Shown here: piece after piece, positions 41,448 through 51,492 of the stretch
Layout of the letters: each line of letters opens with the position of its first letter
How positions within the stretch are numbered: position 1 is the first letter of the stretch
NCBI GenBank assembly: GCA_023228885.1
Contig: JALOAJ010000003.1
Span: forward strand, 1 to 64,000
Length of the DNA stretch: 64,000 bases
Source of the DNA: Bacillota bacterium
GTDB taxonomy: Bacteria > Bacillota > Clostridia > Monoglobales > Firm-18
Reading direction: 5' to 3'
Notes under the pieces: generated by a model
Seen by the model: the letters and a program-made list of their open reading frames with translations, nothing else
What the model was told of the DNA's origin: nothing
Databases searched by the model: none
Program-made: the position numbers and the translations under genes

Positions 41448-44271
41448 AATAGTTATAAAAGGCGCAAGGGAACATAATTTAAAAAATATTGATATAGAAT
41501 TGCCTCGCAATAAGCTTATTGTTATAACGGGGCTTTCAGGGTCGGGCAAATCATCCCTTGCTTTTGATACAATATATGCGGAGGGGCAAAGAAGGTATAT
41601 AGAATCGCTTTCTTCATATGCAAGAATGTTTTTGGGAAGGATGGACAAGCCCGATGTAGACTATATCGAGGGGCTTTCGCCAGCCATTTCGATTGACCAA
41701 AAGACAACAAGTAAAAACCCTCGTTCCACAGTTGGAACGGTTACCGAAATATATGATTATTTACGACTGCTTTACGCAAGGGTGGGCACACCTCATTGCC
41801 CAAACTGCGGGCGGGAGATAAAACAGCAAACGGTTGACCAAATTGTTGACAGTATTTTAAAATTGCCCGAGGGGACAAAAATGCAAATTCTTGCCCCCGT
41901 TGTGCGCGGCAAAAAAGGCGAGCATGCAAAGGTTTTTGAAGATGCAAGGAAGGGCGGCTATGTTCGCATAAGAGTTAACGGTGAAATACACGATTTATCC
42001 GAAGAAATTAAGCTTGAAAAAACAAAAAAGCACAACATAGAGCTTGTAATTGACCGTTTGGTGGTAAAGGATTCAATAAAGGCACGGCTGAACGATTCGC
42101 TTGAAACCGCCGCCCAACAATCGGGCGGGCTTGTAACGATAGACCTTATCGAAAGTGGCGAAGAACTTGTGTTCAGCCAAAATTACGCCTGCCACGAATG
42201 CGGAATTAACATTGAAGAACTTACACCGCGCATGTTTTCGTTTAACAATCCTTATGGCGCGTGCCCAACCTGCACCGGGCTTGGGTTTCAAATGAAAATT
42301 GATGAGGACCTTGTAATCCCCGACAAAAATAAAACGCTAAACGAAGGGGCAATAAAGGTAAGCGGGTGGGACAGCGCATCGGACGACAGCATTTCATCAA
42401 TGTATTTTAAAGCGCTTTCCCGTCACTACGATTTTAGCTTGGATACGCCGATAAAAAAACTTCCGAAAAAAGTTATCGACATTTTACTTTACGGAACGGG
42501 AAATGAAAAAATTAAAATAGAATATACGCGTTCATACGGCAACGGAACTTATTTATCGGCGTTTGAAGGGATAATAAATAACTTGGAACGGCGATACAGG
42601 GAAACAAGCTCCGATTGGGTCAAAATGGATTTGGAAGGTTTCATGTCAAACAACACTTGCCCGGATTGCAACGGCGAAAGGCTTAAAAAGGAAGTGCTTG
42701 CGGTTACGGTTGGCGGCAAAAACATTAGCAAGTCAACGCATCTATCTATTACAGAGGCGAAAAACTTTTTCAGCAGCCTAAAGCTGTCTGAAAAGCAAAC
42801 GGCGATAGCCCAACAGGTGCTAAAAGAAATAAACGAGCGTCTGGGGTTTTTATCCAATGTGGGGCTTGATTACCTTACCCTTTCTCGTCCGGCAGGCACT
42901 TTGTCGGGCGGTGAGGCACAGCGGATACGCCTTGCAACCCAAATAGGCTCATCGCTGGTTGGAGTGCTGTATATTTTAGACGAGCCGAGCATCGGGCTGC
43001 ATCAAAAAGATAATGCAAAGCTGCTGTCAGCCCTTGAAAAACTTAGAGATTTAGGCAACACCTTAATAGTGGTGGAGCATGACGAAGAAACGATGTACAC
43101 GGCAGACCATATAGTGGATATTGGCCCCGGAGCGGGGATAAACGGCGGTGAAATTATAGTGCAAGGCACCGTTGAGGATATTAAAAATTGTGAAAACTCC
43201 CAAACCGGTCAGTATCTGTGCGGAAAGAAAAAGATTGACATTCCCAAAGAGCGCCGAAAGGGAAACGGAGATTATTTAAAAGTTATCGGCGCAAGGGAAA
43301 ATAATTTGAAAAACTTAACCGCCAAAATTCCGCTTGGCGTGTTTGTTTGCGTGTCGGGTGTGTCGGGCAGCGGGAAATCATCTTTGGTTAATGAAATTTT
43401 GTTTAAGCGGCTTGCAAATGAGCTTAACGGAGCAAAGAAAAAGCCGGGCAAGCATAATGATATTAAAGGCATTGAAAAGCTTAACAAGGTTATAAATATT
43501 GACCAGTCGCCAATCGGCAGGACGCCACGCTCGAACCCCGCCACTTATACCGGTTTGTTCGGCGAAATCCGCAACCTGTTTTCCTCGACAAACGAGGCGA
43601 AAATGAGGGGGTATCTGCCGGGAAGGTTTAGCTTTAACGTAAGGGGCGGCAGGTGCGAGGCTTGCGAGGGAGATGGAATTTTAAAAATTGAAATGCACTT
43701 TTTGCCGGATGTTTATGTGCCTTGCGAAGTGTGCAAAGGAAAAAGGTACAACCGAGAAACGCTTGAGGTGCATTATAAAGGTAAAAACATTGACAATGTG
43801 CTTAACATGACGGTTGACGAAGCGTTTGATTTTTTTGAAAATGTGCCGCGCATACACCGAAAATTGAAAACTTTAAAGGAAGTAGGCTTGGGGTATATAC
43901 GCTTGGGTCAGCCCTCCACAACATTATCCGGCGGAGAGGCGCAGCGTGTTAAGCTTGCAACCGAGCTTTCCAAGCGCAGTACGGGGAAAACGGCGTATAT
44001 TCTTGACGAGCCCACAACCGGGCTGCATACAGCGGATGTTCACCGCCTTATCGATGTGCTGCAAAAGCTGGTGGAGGGCGGCAACACAATTATTATTATA
44101 GAGCATAACCTTGATGTGATTAAGGTTTCGGATTATGTAATCGACCTCGGGCCGGAGGGAGGGGATAAAGGCGGAGAAATAGTTGCCGCCGGAACTCCGG
44201 AGCAGGTTGCGAAAATAAGCTCCTCTTACACAGGGATGTATTTAAAACAGTACCTTGACAATAGGGCGTAA
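41440..44271 (+). CDS. uvrA: Excinuclease ABC subunit UvrA
   Basis: UvrA is the ATPase that first senses DNA damage and loads UvrB. The 943-aa protein has two ABC modules, with Walker A GLSGSGKSS (near 31) and GVSGSGKSS (near 640), two signature motifs (LSGGEAQR), and zinc fingers with CPNC and, in the second module, CEACEGDGILKIEM and CEVCKGKRY. ATG 41440 starts the standard MDKIVIKGAREHNLKN. It is coupled to uvrB. Confidence 0.97.
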   Translation: MDKIVIKGAREHNLKNIDIELPRNKLIVITGLSGSGKSSLAFDTIYAEGQRRYIESLSSYARMFLGRMDKPDVDYIEGLSPAISIDQKTTSKNPRSTVGTVTEIYDYLRLLYARVGTPHCPNCGREIKQQTVDQIVDSILKLPEGTKMQILAPVVRGKKGEHAKVFEDARKGGYVRIRVNGEIHDLSEEIKLEKTKKHNIELVIDRLVVKDSIKARLNDSLETAAQQSGGLVTIDLIESGEELVFSQNYACHECGINIEELTPRMFSFNNPYGACPTCTGLGFQMKIDEDLVIPDKNKTLNEGAIKVSGWDSASDDSISSMYFKALSRHYDFSLDTPIKKLPKKVIDILLYGTGNEKIKIEYTRSYGNGTYLSAFEGIINNLERRYRETSSDWVKMDLEGFMSNNTCPDCNGERLKKEVLAVTVGGKNISKSTHLSITEAKNFFSSLKLSEKQTAIAQQVLKEINERLGFLSNVGLDYLTLSRPAGTLSGGEAQRIRLATQIGSSLVGVLYILDEPSIGLHQKDNAKLLSALEKLRDLGNTLIVVEHDEETMYTADHIVDIGPGAGINGGEIIVQGTVEDIKNCENSQTGQYLCGKKKIDIPKERRKGNGDYLKVIGARENNLKNLTAKIPLGVFVCVSGVSGSGKSSLVNEILFKRLANELNGAKKKPGKHNDIKGIEKLNKVINIDQSPIGRTPRSNPATYTGLFGEIRNLFSSTNEAKMRGYLPGRFSFNVRGGRCEACEGDGILKIEMHFLPDVYVPCEVCKGKRYNRETLEVHYKGKNIDNVLNMTVDEAFDFFENVPRIHRKLKTLKEVGLGYIRLGQPSTTLSGGEAQRVKLATELSKRSTGKTAYILDEPTTGLHTADVHRLIDVLQKLVEGGNTIIIIEHNLDVIKVSDYVIDLGPEGGDKGGEIVAAGTPEQVAKISSSYTGMYLKQYLDNRA

Positions 44272-44315
44272 ATATAATAGAATATTTTTAGTTTTTATTT
44301 TAGGGGTTGACTTTA

Positions 44316-45752
44316 TTGAGCGGTTTTCAAAAGAAGTTTGTTGAGGAAATAACATCAAGGGATGTTGATTTTGCAAAATGGTACACCGACATAGTAAAAA
44401 AAGCCGAGCTGATAGACTATTCAAGCGTTAAAGGCTGTATGGTAATTCGTCCGAATGGTTATGCGATTTGGGAGAACATCCAAAAAGACCTTGACGCAAG
44501 GTTTAAAAAGACAGGTCATCAAAATGTGTATATGCCTCTTTTTATCCCGGAGAGCTTGTTGCAAAAAGAAAAAGACCATGTAGAGGGCTTTGCGCCTGAA
44601 GTCGCATGGGTTACGCATGGCGGGGAACAAAAACTTTCGGAGCGGCTGTGCGTTCGCCCGACTTCCGAAACGCTGTTTTGTGAGCATTATGCAAATATAA
44701 TTCATTCATATCGTGACCTTCCAAAGCTTTATAATCAATGGTGCAGCGTTGTCAGGTGGGAAAAGACAACCCGCCCCTTTTTGCGTTCTTTGGAATTTTT
44801 ATGGCAGGAAGGGCACACCGCTCATGAAAATGAGCAGGAGGCTCGGGAAGAAACATTAAAAATGCTTGAGGTATATAAGAATTTTTGCGAAGAATCGTTG
44901 GCGATACCGGTCGTTTGCGGGCAAAAAACGGAAAAGGAAAAGTTTGCAGGCGCAGTTGAAACATATACAATAGAAAGCTTAATGCATGACGGCAAGGCGC
45001 TGCAATCGGGCACAACTCATTATTTTGGCGATGGCTTTGCAAAGGCTTTCGGTATTCAATATTCGGACAAAAACAACACGCTTTCGTATGTGCATCAAAC
45101 ATCGTGGGGCGTGTCAACAAGGCTTATCGGTGCAATAATTATGGTGCACGGCGACGACAGCGGGCTTGTGCTGCCGCCTGTTATAGCACCGACTCAGCTT
45201 GCTATCATCCCTATTGCAATGCACAAGGAAGGCGTTTTGGATGCGGCGGAAAATCTTGCATCAAGGTTGGCTGATTTTCGTGTTACGCTTGACAGTTCAG
45301 ACAATTCACCCGGGTGGAAGTTTTCTGAATACGAAATGCTGGGTGTGCCTGTTCGTCTTGAAATAGGTCCGAAGGATATAGAAAAAAACCAAGCTGTTTT
45401 GGTGCGGCGAGACACAAGGGAAAAGGTTTTCGTTTCGCTTGACAATATCGAAAACGAGGTAGCGACCTTGCTTGATAATATACAACGCGATATGTTAAGC
45501 CGTGCCCGCAAATTTTTGCAGTCGCACACATATGATGTGACGGATTTTGACAAGCTTTGCGAGGATGCCTCTAAAAAGTCGGGGCTTTTTAGGGCAATGT
45601 GGTGCGGAAGCGAAAAATGCGAGGAAAAAATAAAAGAACATGCATCCCTTTCATCACGCTGTATTCCGTTTGAGCAAAAGCCGCTGTCCGACAAATGCAT
45701 TTGCTGTGATAAAGATGCAAAAAAACTGGTATATTGGGGAAAAGCGTACTAA
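44316..45752 (+). CDS. proS: Proline--tRNA ligase (archaeal/eukaryote-like, ProS type 3)
   Basis: A class II synthetase charging tRNA-Pro. The 478-aa protein is the short form without the INS editing domain. It has RPTSETLFCEHY (motif 2 region), RWEKTTRPFLRSLEFLWQEGHTAH, HGDDSGLVLPP, and a C-terminal zinc-binding extension with CCDKDAKKLVYWGKAY ending in Tyr, as in type 3 enzymes. TTG 44316 is preferred because TAGGGG lies nine bases upstream. It is likely co-transcribed with uvrA (44 bases) and birA (one-base overlap). Confidence 0.95.
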   Translation: MSGFQKKFVEEITSRDVDFAKWYTDIVKKAELIDYSSVKGCMVIRPNGYAIWENIQKDLDARFKKTGHQNVYMPLFIPESLLQKEKDHVEGFAPEVAWVTHGGEQKLSERLCVRPTSETLFCEHYANIIHSYRDLPKLYNQWCSVVRWEKTTRPFLRSLEFLWQEGHTAHENEQEAREETLKMLEVYKNFCEESLAIPVVCGQKTEKEKFAGAVETYTIESLMHDGKALQSGTTHYFGDGFAKAFGIQYSDKNNTLSYVHQTSWGVSTRLIGAIIMVHGDDSGLVLPPVIAPTQLAIIPIAMHKEGVLDAAENLASRLADFRVTLDSSDNSPGWKFSEYEMLGVPVRLEIGPKDIEKNQAVLVRRDTREKVFVSLDNIENEVATLLDNIQRDMLSRARKFLQSHTYDVTDFDKLCEDASKKSGLFRAMWCGSEKCEEKIKEHASLSSRCIPFEQKPLSDKCICCDKDAKKLVYWGKAY

Positions 45753-46447
45753 TGCAGTTTAAGGTATTTGAGTTCGATGAAGTTTTTTCAACCAACACGC
45801 TGCTAAAAGAGGGGGATTACCCCATCGGCTCGGTTGCATTGGCTCGCACTCAGACAGGCGGCAAAGGGAGAGGCGGCAAAAGTTTTTATTCGCCCCCCTG
45901 TGGTATTTATATGAGCATGGTTGTTGGGTTTGAATCGATTTTTGACAAGCTTTTTATACCGATTAAAGCGGCAGTTTCCGCACATGATGTTTTATCAAAA
46001 TATACAGACTGTAAAATTAAGTGGCCCAACGACATTGTAGCGGGCGGAAAAAAGCTTTGCGGCATTCTTTCAGAGGGCTATAATGATAAAGTGATAGCGG
46101 GCGTAGGGGTGAATTTAAACACGCCGCCGAAATATTTTGCGGATAACAGCTTGCCGTATGCAACTTCGCTTTATGAGCAAACGGGGAAATCATTTGATGT
46201 AAAAACCGTTGCGCATGAAATATTAACGGCTTATTCTTTGCAGCAAAGCAAAGATGTGATTTTAGAAAAATATAAAGAAAACTGCCTAACGATTGGCAGG
46301 CAAATAACCGTTTTACAGGGCAACAAAAAATACGATGCAACCGCAATCGGCTTGACGCAAAATGGTGAGCTTATTATTTTGTCGGACGGAAAAAAACTTA
46401 CCTTAAATTCCGGCGAGGTATCTATAAGAGGAAGTGAATATGTATGA
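45752..46447 (+). CDS. birA: Biotin--[acetyl-CoA-carboxylase] ligase, monofunctional
   Basis: Attaches biotin to carrier proteins such as BCCP. The 231-aa protein begins directly with the catalytic domain (FDEVFSTNTLL, then ARTQTGGKGRGGKSFYSP with the biotinyl-AMP loop, KWPNDI, GVGVNLN). It ends with the small SH3-like domain. The N-terminal HTH of regulatory BirA is missing, so it should not act as a repressor. The ATG overlaps the proS stop (TAATG). Confidence 0.92.
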   Translation: MQFKVFEFDEVFSTNTLLKEGDYPIGSVALARTQTGGKGRGGKSFYSPPCGIYMSMVVGFESIFDKLFIPIKAAVSAHDVLSKYTDCKIKWPNDIVAGGKKLCGILSEGYNDKVIAGVGVNLNTPPKYFADNSLPYATSLYEQTGKSFDVKTVAHEILTAYSLQQSKDVILEKYKENCLTIGRQITVLQGNKKYDATAIGLTQNGELIILSDGKKLTLNSGEVSIRGSEYV

Positions 46448-47256
46448 TAAACACTGTCAATTTCCCCGGGCTTGGGATTTATTTGACATTGAACAGGGTG
46501 GCATTTACCGTTGGAATAAGAGAGATATACTGGTATGGCATAATAATTGGGGCTGGTCTTTTAACGGCGGTTTTGGTTGCAACTTCGCAATCTAAAAAAA
46601 TGGGGCTGCCAAAAGATACAATCGCAGATATAACTTTAATTGCAACCCCGTTTGCAATAATTTTTGCACGCTTATATTTCGTTTTATGGAATTTTAAAGA
46701 TTATATCGGAGACATGAAAAATATCTTTAACATTCGTCAAGGCGGGCTTGCCATATACGGCGGGATTATCGGCGGGGTTGCCGCTGCATATGTTTATTGC
46801 CGAATTAAAAAGGTTGATGTTAAAAAGGTTTTTGACTCGGGCGCATTCGGGCTGCTTATCGGGCAGGCAATAGGGCGCTTTGGGAACTTTGTAAATGTTG
46901 AGGCTTACGGCAGCCAAACAGCCCTTCCTTGGCGCATGGAAATTTACAGTGATGAGCTTGGCGCTTTAATAAGCGTTCACCCCACATTTTTGTATGAAAG
47001 CCTTTGGAATGTTGCGGGGCTTATTATGCTTTTAATGTATCGGGGCAAAAAAAAGTTTGAAGGAGAACTCTTTTTATTGTATGTGGCATGGTACGGCATA
47101 GGCAGGGCATGGGTTGAGCAGCTTAGGGTCGATTCGTTGCCTTATGGCGCAAGCTTTAAAGTATCGCAAATTTTTGCGATTGTCACCGCTGTTGCCGCAG
47201 TTTTTGGCATAATTTATAATAGGTATAAAATAAAACAAAAAACCCCGCTAAAATAA
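46444..47256 (+). CDS. lgt: Prolipoprotein diacylglyceryl transferase
   Basis: Lgt attaches diacylglycerol to the lipobox Cys of prelipoproteins. The 270-aa protein has seven hydrophobic segments, the substrate-binding IREIYWYGIII near residue 25, RQGGLAIYGGIIGG, and the Lgt signature GRFGNFVNVEAYG (about 139-151), plus HPTFLYES. It overlaps birA by four bases. Lipoproteins elsewhere in the window (61694, 62250, 2500) are substrates in principle. Confidence 0.96.
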   Translation: MINTVNFPGLGIYLTLNRVAFTVGIREIYWYGIIIGAGLLTAVLVATSQSKKMGLPKDTIADITLIATPFAIIFARLYFVLWNFKDYIGDMKNIFNIRQGGLAIYGGIIGGVAAAYVYCRIKKVDVKKVFDSGAFGLLIGQAIGRFGNFVNVEAYGSQTALPWRMEIYSDELGALISVHPTFLYESLWNVAGLIMLLMYRGKKKFEGELFLLYVAWYGIGRAWVEQLRVDSLPYGASFKVSQIFAIVTAVAAVFGIIYNRYKIKQKTPLK

Positions 47257-47273
47257 AAATTTTAATGGGGTTT
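47240..47273 (+). terminator. Hairpin after lgt, touching the tRNA-Gly 3' end
   Basis: AAACCCC (47240-47246) pairs with GGGGTTT (47267-47273), with an AT-rich inner stem (TAAAAT/ATTTTA) and an AAAA loop. It starts inside the last codons of lgt and reaches the encoded CCA end of the tRNA gene on the other strand. The T-run is short. Confidence 0.6.
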
Positions 47274-47347
47274 GGAGCGGAAGACGAGATTCGAACTCGC
47301 GACTTTCACCTTGGCAAGGTGACACTCTACCACTGAGTCACTCCCGC
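47273..47347 (-). tRNA. tRNA-Gly, anticodon GCC
   Basis: The minus strand folds as a standard tRNA. The acceptor GCGGGAG pairs with CTTCCGC with one G-U pair. The D arm contains AGTGGTAGAGT, and the anticodon loop CTTGCCAAG is flanked by TCACC and GGTGA. The T arm holds GTTCGAATC. The discriminator is T and CCA is encoded. It decodes GGC and GGT. It is the only RNA gene found in the window and is convergent with lgt. Confidence 0.95.
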
Positions 47348-47361
47348 ATCTTTACATAATA

Positions 47362-47389
47362 ATTATACAACATTTTTTTAATTTGTCAA
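47362..47389 (-). promoter_or_regulatory. Promoter for tRNA-Gly
   Basis: On the minus strand TTGACA (47384-47389) and TATAAT (47362-47367) are perfect hexamers 16 bases apart. The tRNA begins about 15 bases downstream of the -10. Confidence 0.85.
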
Positions 47390-47499
47390 GTATTGTTATA
47401 TATTCTATTATATGATACAATATTCAAAGCAATTCTTTTTACACTTTATAAACTTAAAAATTATTTTTATATTTGCCTCCGGCGGAATGGAGATTAATT

Positions 47500-48801
47500 A
47501 TGAGCGGCAAGAAGGCGCATGTTATAACTTACGGTTGTGCGCAAAATGAAAACGATTCTGAAAGACTGCGCGGAATGCTTTTAGATATGGGATACACCCT
47601 TACAAATAAAAACGATGAGGCTGATGTCATTTTATTTAACACCTGTGCTGTGCGTGAGAACGCAGAGCAGAGGGTTTATAGCAATATCGGGGCATTAAAA
47701 GCCCTAAAAGCCCAAAACCCCGAAATATTAATCGGAGTTTGCGGTTGCATGGTGCAACAAAACCATGTGACGCAGCATATAAAAAATCGTTTCCCGCATA
47801 TTGATTTTGTTTTTGGCACACACGCAATATCACGATTTCCTCAAATTTTGCACAGCGCAACGCAGCAAAGGATATTTGACATTGCAGCGTGCAACGAGAG
47901 CTTGTCGGAGGGTATGCCGCACGACAGAATGTCTACCGTTATAGCAACAGTTTCAATAATGTACGGTTGCAATAACTTTTGTTCATATTGCATAGTCCCG
48001 CATGTAAGGGGGCGGGAAAAAAGCAGATCGGTTCGCGATATAATATACGAGGCGGAAGGCTTGGCGGCGCAGGGCTATAAAGAAATAACCCTTTTGGGTC
48101 AAAATGTGAACTCGTATTCGGAAATACCTTTTTATAAGCTGCTTGAATTGGTGAGCAAGGTTGACGGGATTGAACGGATACGGTTTATTTCATCTCATCC
48201 GAAGGATGTAACGGACAATCTTATATACACAATTGCAAGCAACCCCAAGGTGTGCAAGCAGTTGCATCTGCCCTTTCAAGCGGGCAGTAACAATGTTTTA
48301 TCAGCTATGAACAGGCGATACACGCGCGAGGATTATTTAAAAATAATCAAGCAGTTGAAAGCAAAGATTCCCGGCATAACTCTCACAAGCGATGTTATTG
48401 TCGGCTTTCCCACCGAAACGAATGATGATTTTGAACAAACGATAGACATGGTTAAAACGGTTGAATTTGATATGCTTTTCACCTTTTTATATTCAAGGCG
48501 CAAAGGAACGCCGGCAGAAAAAATTGAGCCTGTTTTAGCGCCCGACGAAATTAAAAATAATTTTGACAAATTGCTTGCGCTGCAAAACGAAATATCAGCC
48601 AAGCAAAATAATCGTCTTGTTGGGAAAACCGTCAAGGTGCTTGTTGAAGGCGAAAGCAAAAACGATAAAAAAAGTTTAAGCGGGCGCACCGATGGCGGCA
48701 AAATAGTGAATTTCAAAGGCTCTGACACGCTTATCGGCAAAATTATTGATGTGAAAATTACAAATGCGGCTTCATGGTCCCTTAGCGGAAGTGTGCTGTG
48801 A
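47500..48801 (+). CDS. miaB: tRNA (N6-isopentenyladenosine(37)-C2)-methylthiotransferase MiaB
   Basis: A radical-SAM enzyme that adds a methylthio group to i6A37, the product of MiaA encoded downstream. The 433-aa protein has the N-terminal UPF0004 domain with its three Cys (YGCAQNE, FNTCAVRENAEQR, CGCM), the radical-SAM C-x3-C-x2-C in GCNNFCSYCIVPHVRG, and a C-terminal TRAM domain. ATG 47500 has TGGAG nine bases upstream. It opens a run of genes that stays on the plus strand to 60904. Confidence 0.95.
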   Translation: MSGKKAHVITYGCAQNENDSERLRGMLLDMGYTLTNKNDEADVILFNTCAVRENAEQRVYSNIGALKALKAQNPEILIGVCGCMVQQNHVTQHIKNRFPHIDFVFGTHAISRFPQILHSATQQRIFDIAACNESLSEGMPHDRMSTVIATVSIMYGCNNFCSYCIVPHVRGREKSRSVRDIIYEAEGLAAQGYKEITLLGQNVNSYSEIPFYKLLELVSKVDGIERIRFISSHPKDVTDNLIYTIASNPKVCKQLHLPFQAGSNNVLSAMNRRYTREDYLKIIKQLKAKIPGITLTSDVIVGFPTETNDDFEQTIDMVKTVEFDMLFTFLYSRRKGTPAEKIEPVLAPDEIKNNFDKLLALQNEISAKQNNRLVGKTVKVLVEGESKNDKKSLSGRTDGGKIVNFKGSDTLIGKIIDVKITNAASWSLSGSVL

Positions 48802-48847
48802 AATTTGTATATTAAAAAGAACTTTAGAGAGAGGCGGTAAACTTAAG

Positions 48848-51460
48848 TTGGATAATCTCTCACCAATGATGAGGCAATACTTTGAAATAAAAGAGCAGCA
48901 TAAAGATTCAATCCTGTTTTTTAGGCTTGGCGATTTTTACGAGATGTTTTTTGATGATGCAATAACCGCATCAAAAGAATTAGAGCTGACCCTCACCGGG
49001 CGCGATTGCGGGCTTGAGGAAAGAGCCCCGATGTGCGGGGTGCCGTATCATTCGGCAGACCAATATATTGACAGGCTGATTGAAAAGGGGTATAAAGTCG
49101 CCATATGCGAGCAAACGCAAGACCCTGCCGAGGCAAAAGGGATTGTGCGCCGCGAAGTTCAAAGAGTGGTAACGGCAGGTACGGTTACAAGCTCTGCAAT
49201 GTTAGATGAAAAAAATAATAATTTTTTATGCTGTATTCATTACGGAACATCTGCCGGCATAGCTTTTGTGGATGTTACAACAGGAGATTTATTCGTAACG
49301 GAAACGGGCAATGACGAAACATCAATAATGCGTGAAATTTCACGATATTTCCCGAGCGAAATAGTTGCCAACGAAAAGTTTTGCGCCAACGCTCTGCTTG
49401 CAGACACCATAAAAGAACGGTTTGGCTGTTCTGTCAGTTGCACAAACGATTGGTGCTTTGACTTGGATTTTGCGGCATCTAAATTAAAAGAGCAGTTTGG
49501 CAAAGAGCTTGACAAGCTGCCTGTTTTAGGGCATGACAGCGCCGCAATTGCGGTGGGTGCGCTATTGGAATATATTTCGCAAACTCAAATGTGCCGTCTT
49601 GTGCATATATCAGATATTTATTATTATGACGGCGGACATTTTATGGATATAGACTTTTCAACAAAGCGAAATCTTGAAATTATATCAACAATGCGCGACA
49701 ACAAAAGAAAAGGCTCCCTTTTGTGGGTTTTGGACGATACTAAAACCTCAATGGGGGCAAGGCTCCTTAAAAGTTGGGCGGAAAAACCGCTTATAAGCTG
49801 TGTTGCAATCCAAAAACGGCTAAGCGGAGTTGACGAGTTGGCAAAAAACTCAATGCTTCGAGAGGATATCAGGGAAAATCTTTCATCCATTCAAGATATT
49901 GAGCGTCTTTTGGGCAAGGTTATTTCTGGCAGCGCAAACTGCCGTGATTTGCTTGCGCTGGGCAGGTCGTTTTTACCGTTACCCAGCATCAAAAAAAGCA
50001 TGATGAACACCGAAACCGAGATTATGACCTCCACCGCTGACAGCATCGACACGCTTGAAGATGTGTGCTCCATGTTAAACCGCGCCATTGTGGACAGCCC
50101 GCCTTTTACCGTGCGTGAGGGCGGGATTATACGCGAAGGATACAGCGAAGAAGTGGACTTACTGCGCAACTCGATTGAAAACGGGCAAAAGTGGATTGCC
50201 GAGCTTGAGGCGAAGGAACGGGAAAAGACCGGCATTAAAAATTTAAAAATCGGTTATAACAGAGTTTTCGGGTATTACATAGAAGTTTCAAAATCAAACA
50301 TATCTTCCGTTCCAGACAGCTACACACGAAAGCAGACGCTTGCGAACTGCGAGCGTTACATTACCGGCGAGTTAAAAGAAGCGGAAAACAATATACTTGG
50401 CGCAAATGAGCGAATTAACCAGCTTGAATATACGATTTTTTGCGAAGTTAAAGATAAAGTTGCGGCGGGGTATGACAGAATACAAAAAACAGCTAAGGCG
50501 CTTGCAACGGCAGATGTGTTATGCAATTTTGCGCACATTTCGGTAAAAAACAACTATTGTTTGCCGACGGTTGATTTAGGCGACAAAATTTCTATTAAAG
50601 ACGGGCGCCACCCTGTGGTTGAAAAAATGCTTAAAAGCGGGGTTTTTGTGCCCAACGACACAACCCTTGACAAAACGGAACGCCTTATGATAATTACCGG
50701 TCCCAATATGGCGGGAAAATCAACATATATGCGACAAGTTGCGTTAATTTCGTTGATGGCGCAAATCGGTTGCTTTGTGCCTGCATCATCGGCGCATTTA
50801 GGGGTGGTAGACAAAATTTTCACAAGAGTTGGCGCAAGCGACGACCTTGCCTCCGGTCAAAGCACCTTTTTGATTGAAATGAACGAGGTAGCCAACATTT
50901 TAGACAATGCAACGCAAAGGAGTCTTTTAATACTTGATGAAATCGGCAGAGGGACAAGCACCTATGACGGGCTTAGCATAGCGTGGGCAGTTGCGGAATA
51001 TGTTGCAGACATTAAAAAGTTGGGCGCTAAAACATTGTTTGCCACACATTATCACGAACTGACAGAGCTTGAAGGCAAGGTTGACGGCGTGAAAAATTAC
51101 TGCATTGCAGCGAAAAAGCGAAAGGATGACATAATATTCCTACGCAAAATAATACGCGGCGGTGCGGACGACAGCTATGGAATAGAAGTTGCAAAGCTTG
51201 CAGGGGTTAAAAACGAGGTTATAAATCGGGCTAAAGAAATTGTAACATCGCTCGAAGATACCAACATTAACAAAACGGACATTGTAAAAATGAAAGAAAA
51301 AAGGGAAAAGCCAAAAGCCGAATCGGGGCAAATCGGTTTTGCGGAATTTGGCGGCGTTGATATTATCAACAAGCTTAAAAAAATCGACCCGTCCACCATA
51401 ACCCCTTTGGAGGCTATGAATATATTATACGATTTAAAAATAAAGGCTGATAAAGTTTAA
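48848..51460 (+). CDS. mutS: DNA mismatch repair protein MutS
   Basis: MutS recognises mismatches. The 870-aa protein has the mismatch-binding FYEMFFDDA (residues about 28-36), the connector and lever domains, Walker A TGPNMAGKSTYMRQ (about 614-627), the DEIGRGTS box and the ATHYHEL switch. TTG 48848 is selected because AGGCGG lies 10 bases upstream and it gives the normal N-terminus (LSPMMRQYFEIK). The mutL frame begins at its stop. Confidence 0.96.
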   Translation: MDNLSPMMRQYFEIKEQHKDSILFFRLGDFYEMFFDDAITASKELELTLTGRDCGLEERAPMCGVPYHSADQYIDRLIEKGYKVAICEQTQDPAEAKGIVRREVQRVVTAGTVTSSAMLDEKNNNFLCCIHYGTSAGIAFVDVTTGDLFVTETGNDETSIMREISRYFPSEIVANEKFCANALLADTIKERFGCSVSCTNDWCFDLDFAASKLKEQFGKELDKLPVLGHDSAAIAVGALLEYISQTQMCRLVHISDIYYYDGGHFMDIDFSTKRNLEIISTMRDNKRKGSLLWVLDDTKTSMGARLLKSWAEKPLISCVAIQKRLSGVDELAKNSMLREDIRENLSSIQDIERLLGKVISGSANCRDLLALGRSFLPLPSIKKSMMNTETEIMTSTADSIDTLEDVCSMLNRAIVDSPPFTVREGGIIREGYSEEVDLLRNSIENGQKWIAELEAKEREKTGIKNLKIGYNRVFGYYIEVSKSNISSVPDSYTRKQTLANCERYITGELKEAENNILGANERINQLEYTIFCEVKDKVAAGYDRIQKTAKALATADVLCNFAHISVKNNYCLPTVDLGDKISIKDGRHPVVEKMLKSGVFVPNDTTLDKTERLMIITGPNMAGKSTYMRQVALISLMAQIGCFVPASSAHLGVVDKIFTRVGASDDLASGQSTFLIEMNEVANILDNATQRSLLILDEIGRGTSTYDGLSIAWAVAEYVADIKKLGAKTLFATHYHELTELEGKVDGVKNYCIAAKKRKDDIIFLRKIIRGGADDSYGIEVAKLAGVKNEVINRAKEIVTSLEDTNINKTDIVKMKEKREKPKAESGQIGFAEFGGVDIINKLKKIDPSTITPLEAMNILYDLKIKADKV

Positions 51461-51492
51461 TGGGCAGTATGTCGGAAAGGCGCCGGTGCAAA

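Noticed and set aside
45594..45752. CxxC-rich end of proS as a separate small zinc protein
   Set aside because: It is in frame with proS and matches the normal C-terminal zinc extension of type 3 prolyl-tRNA synthetases.
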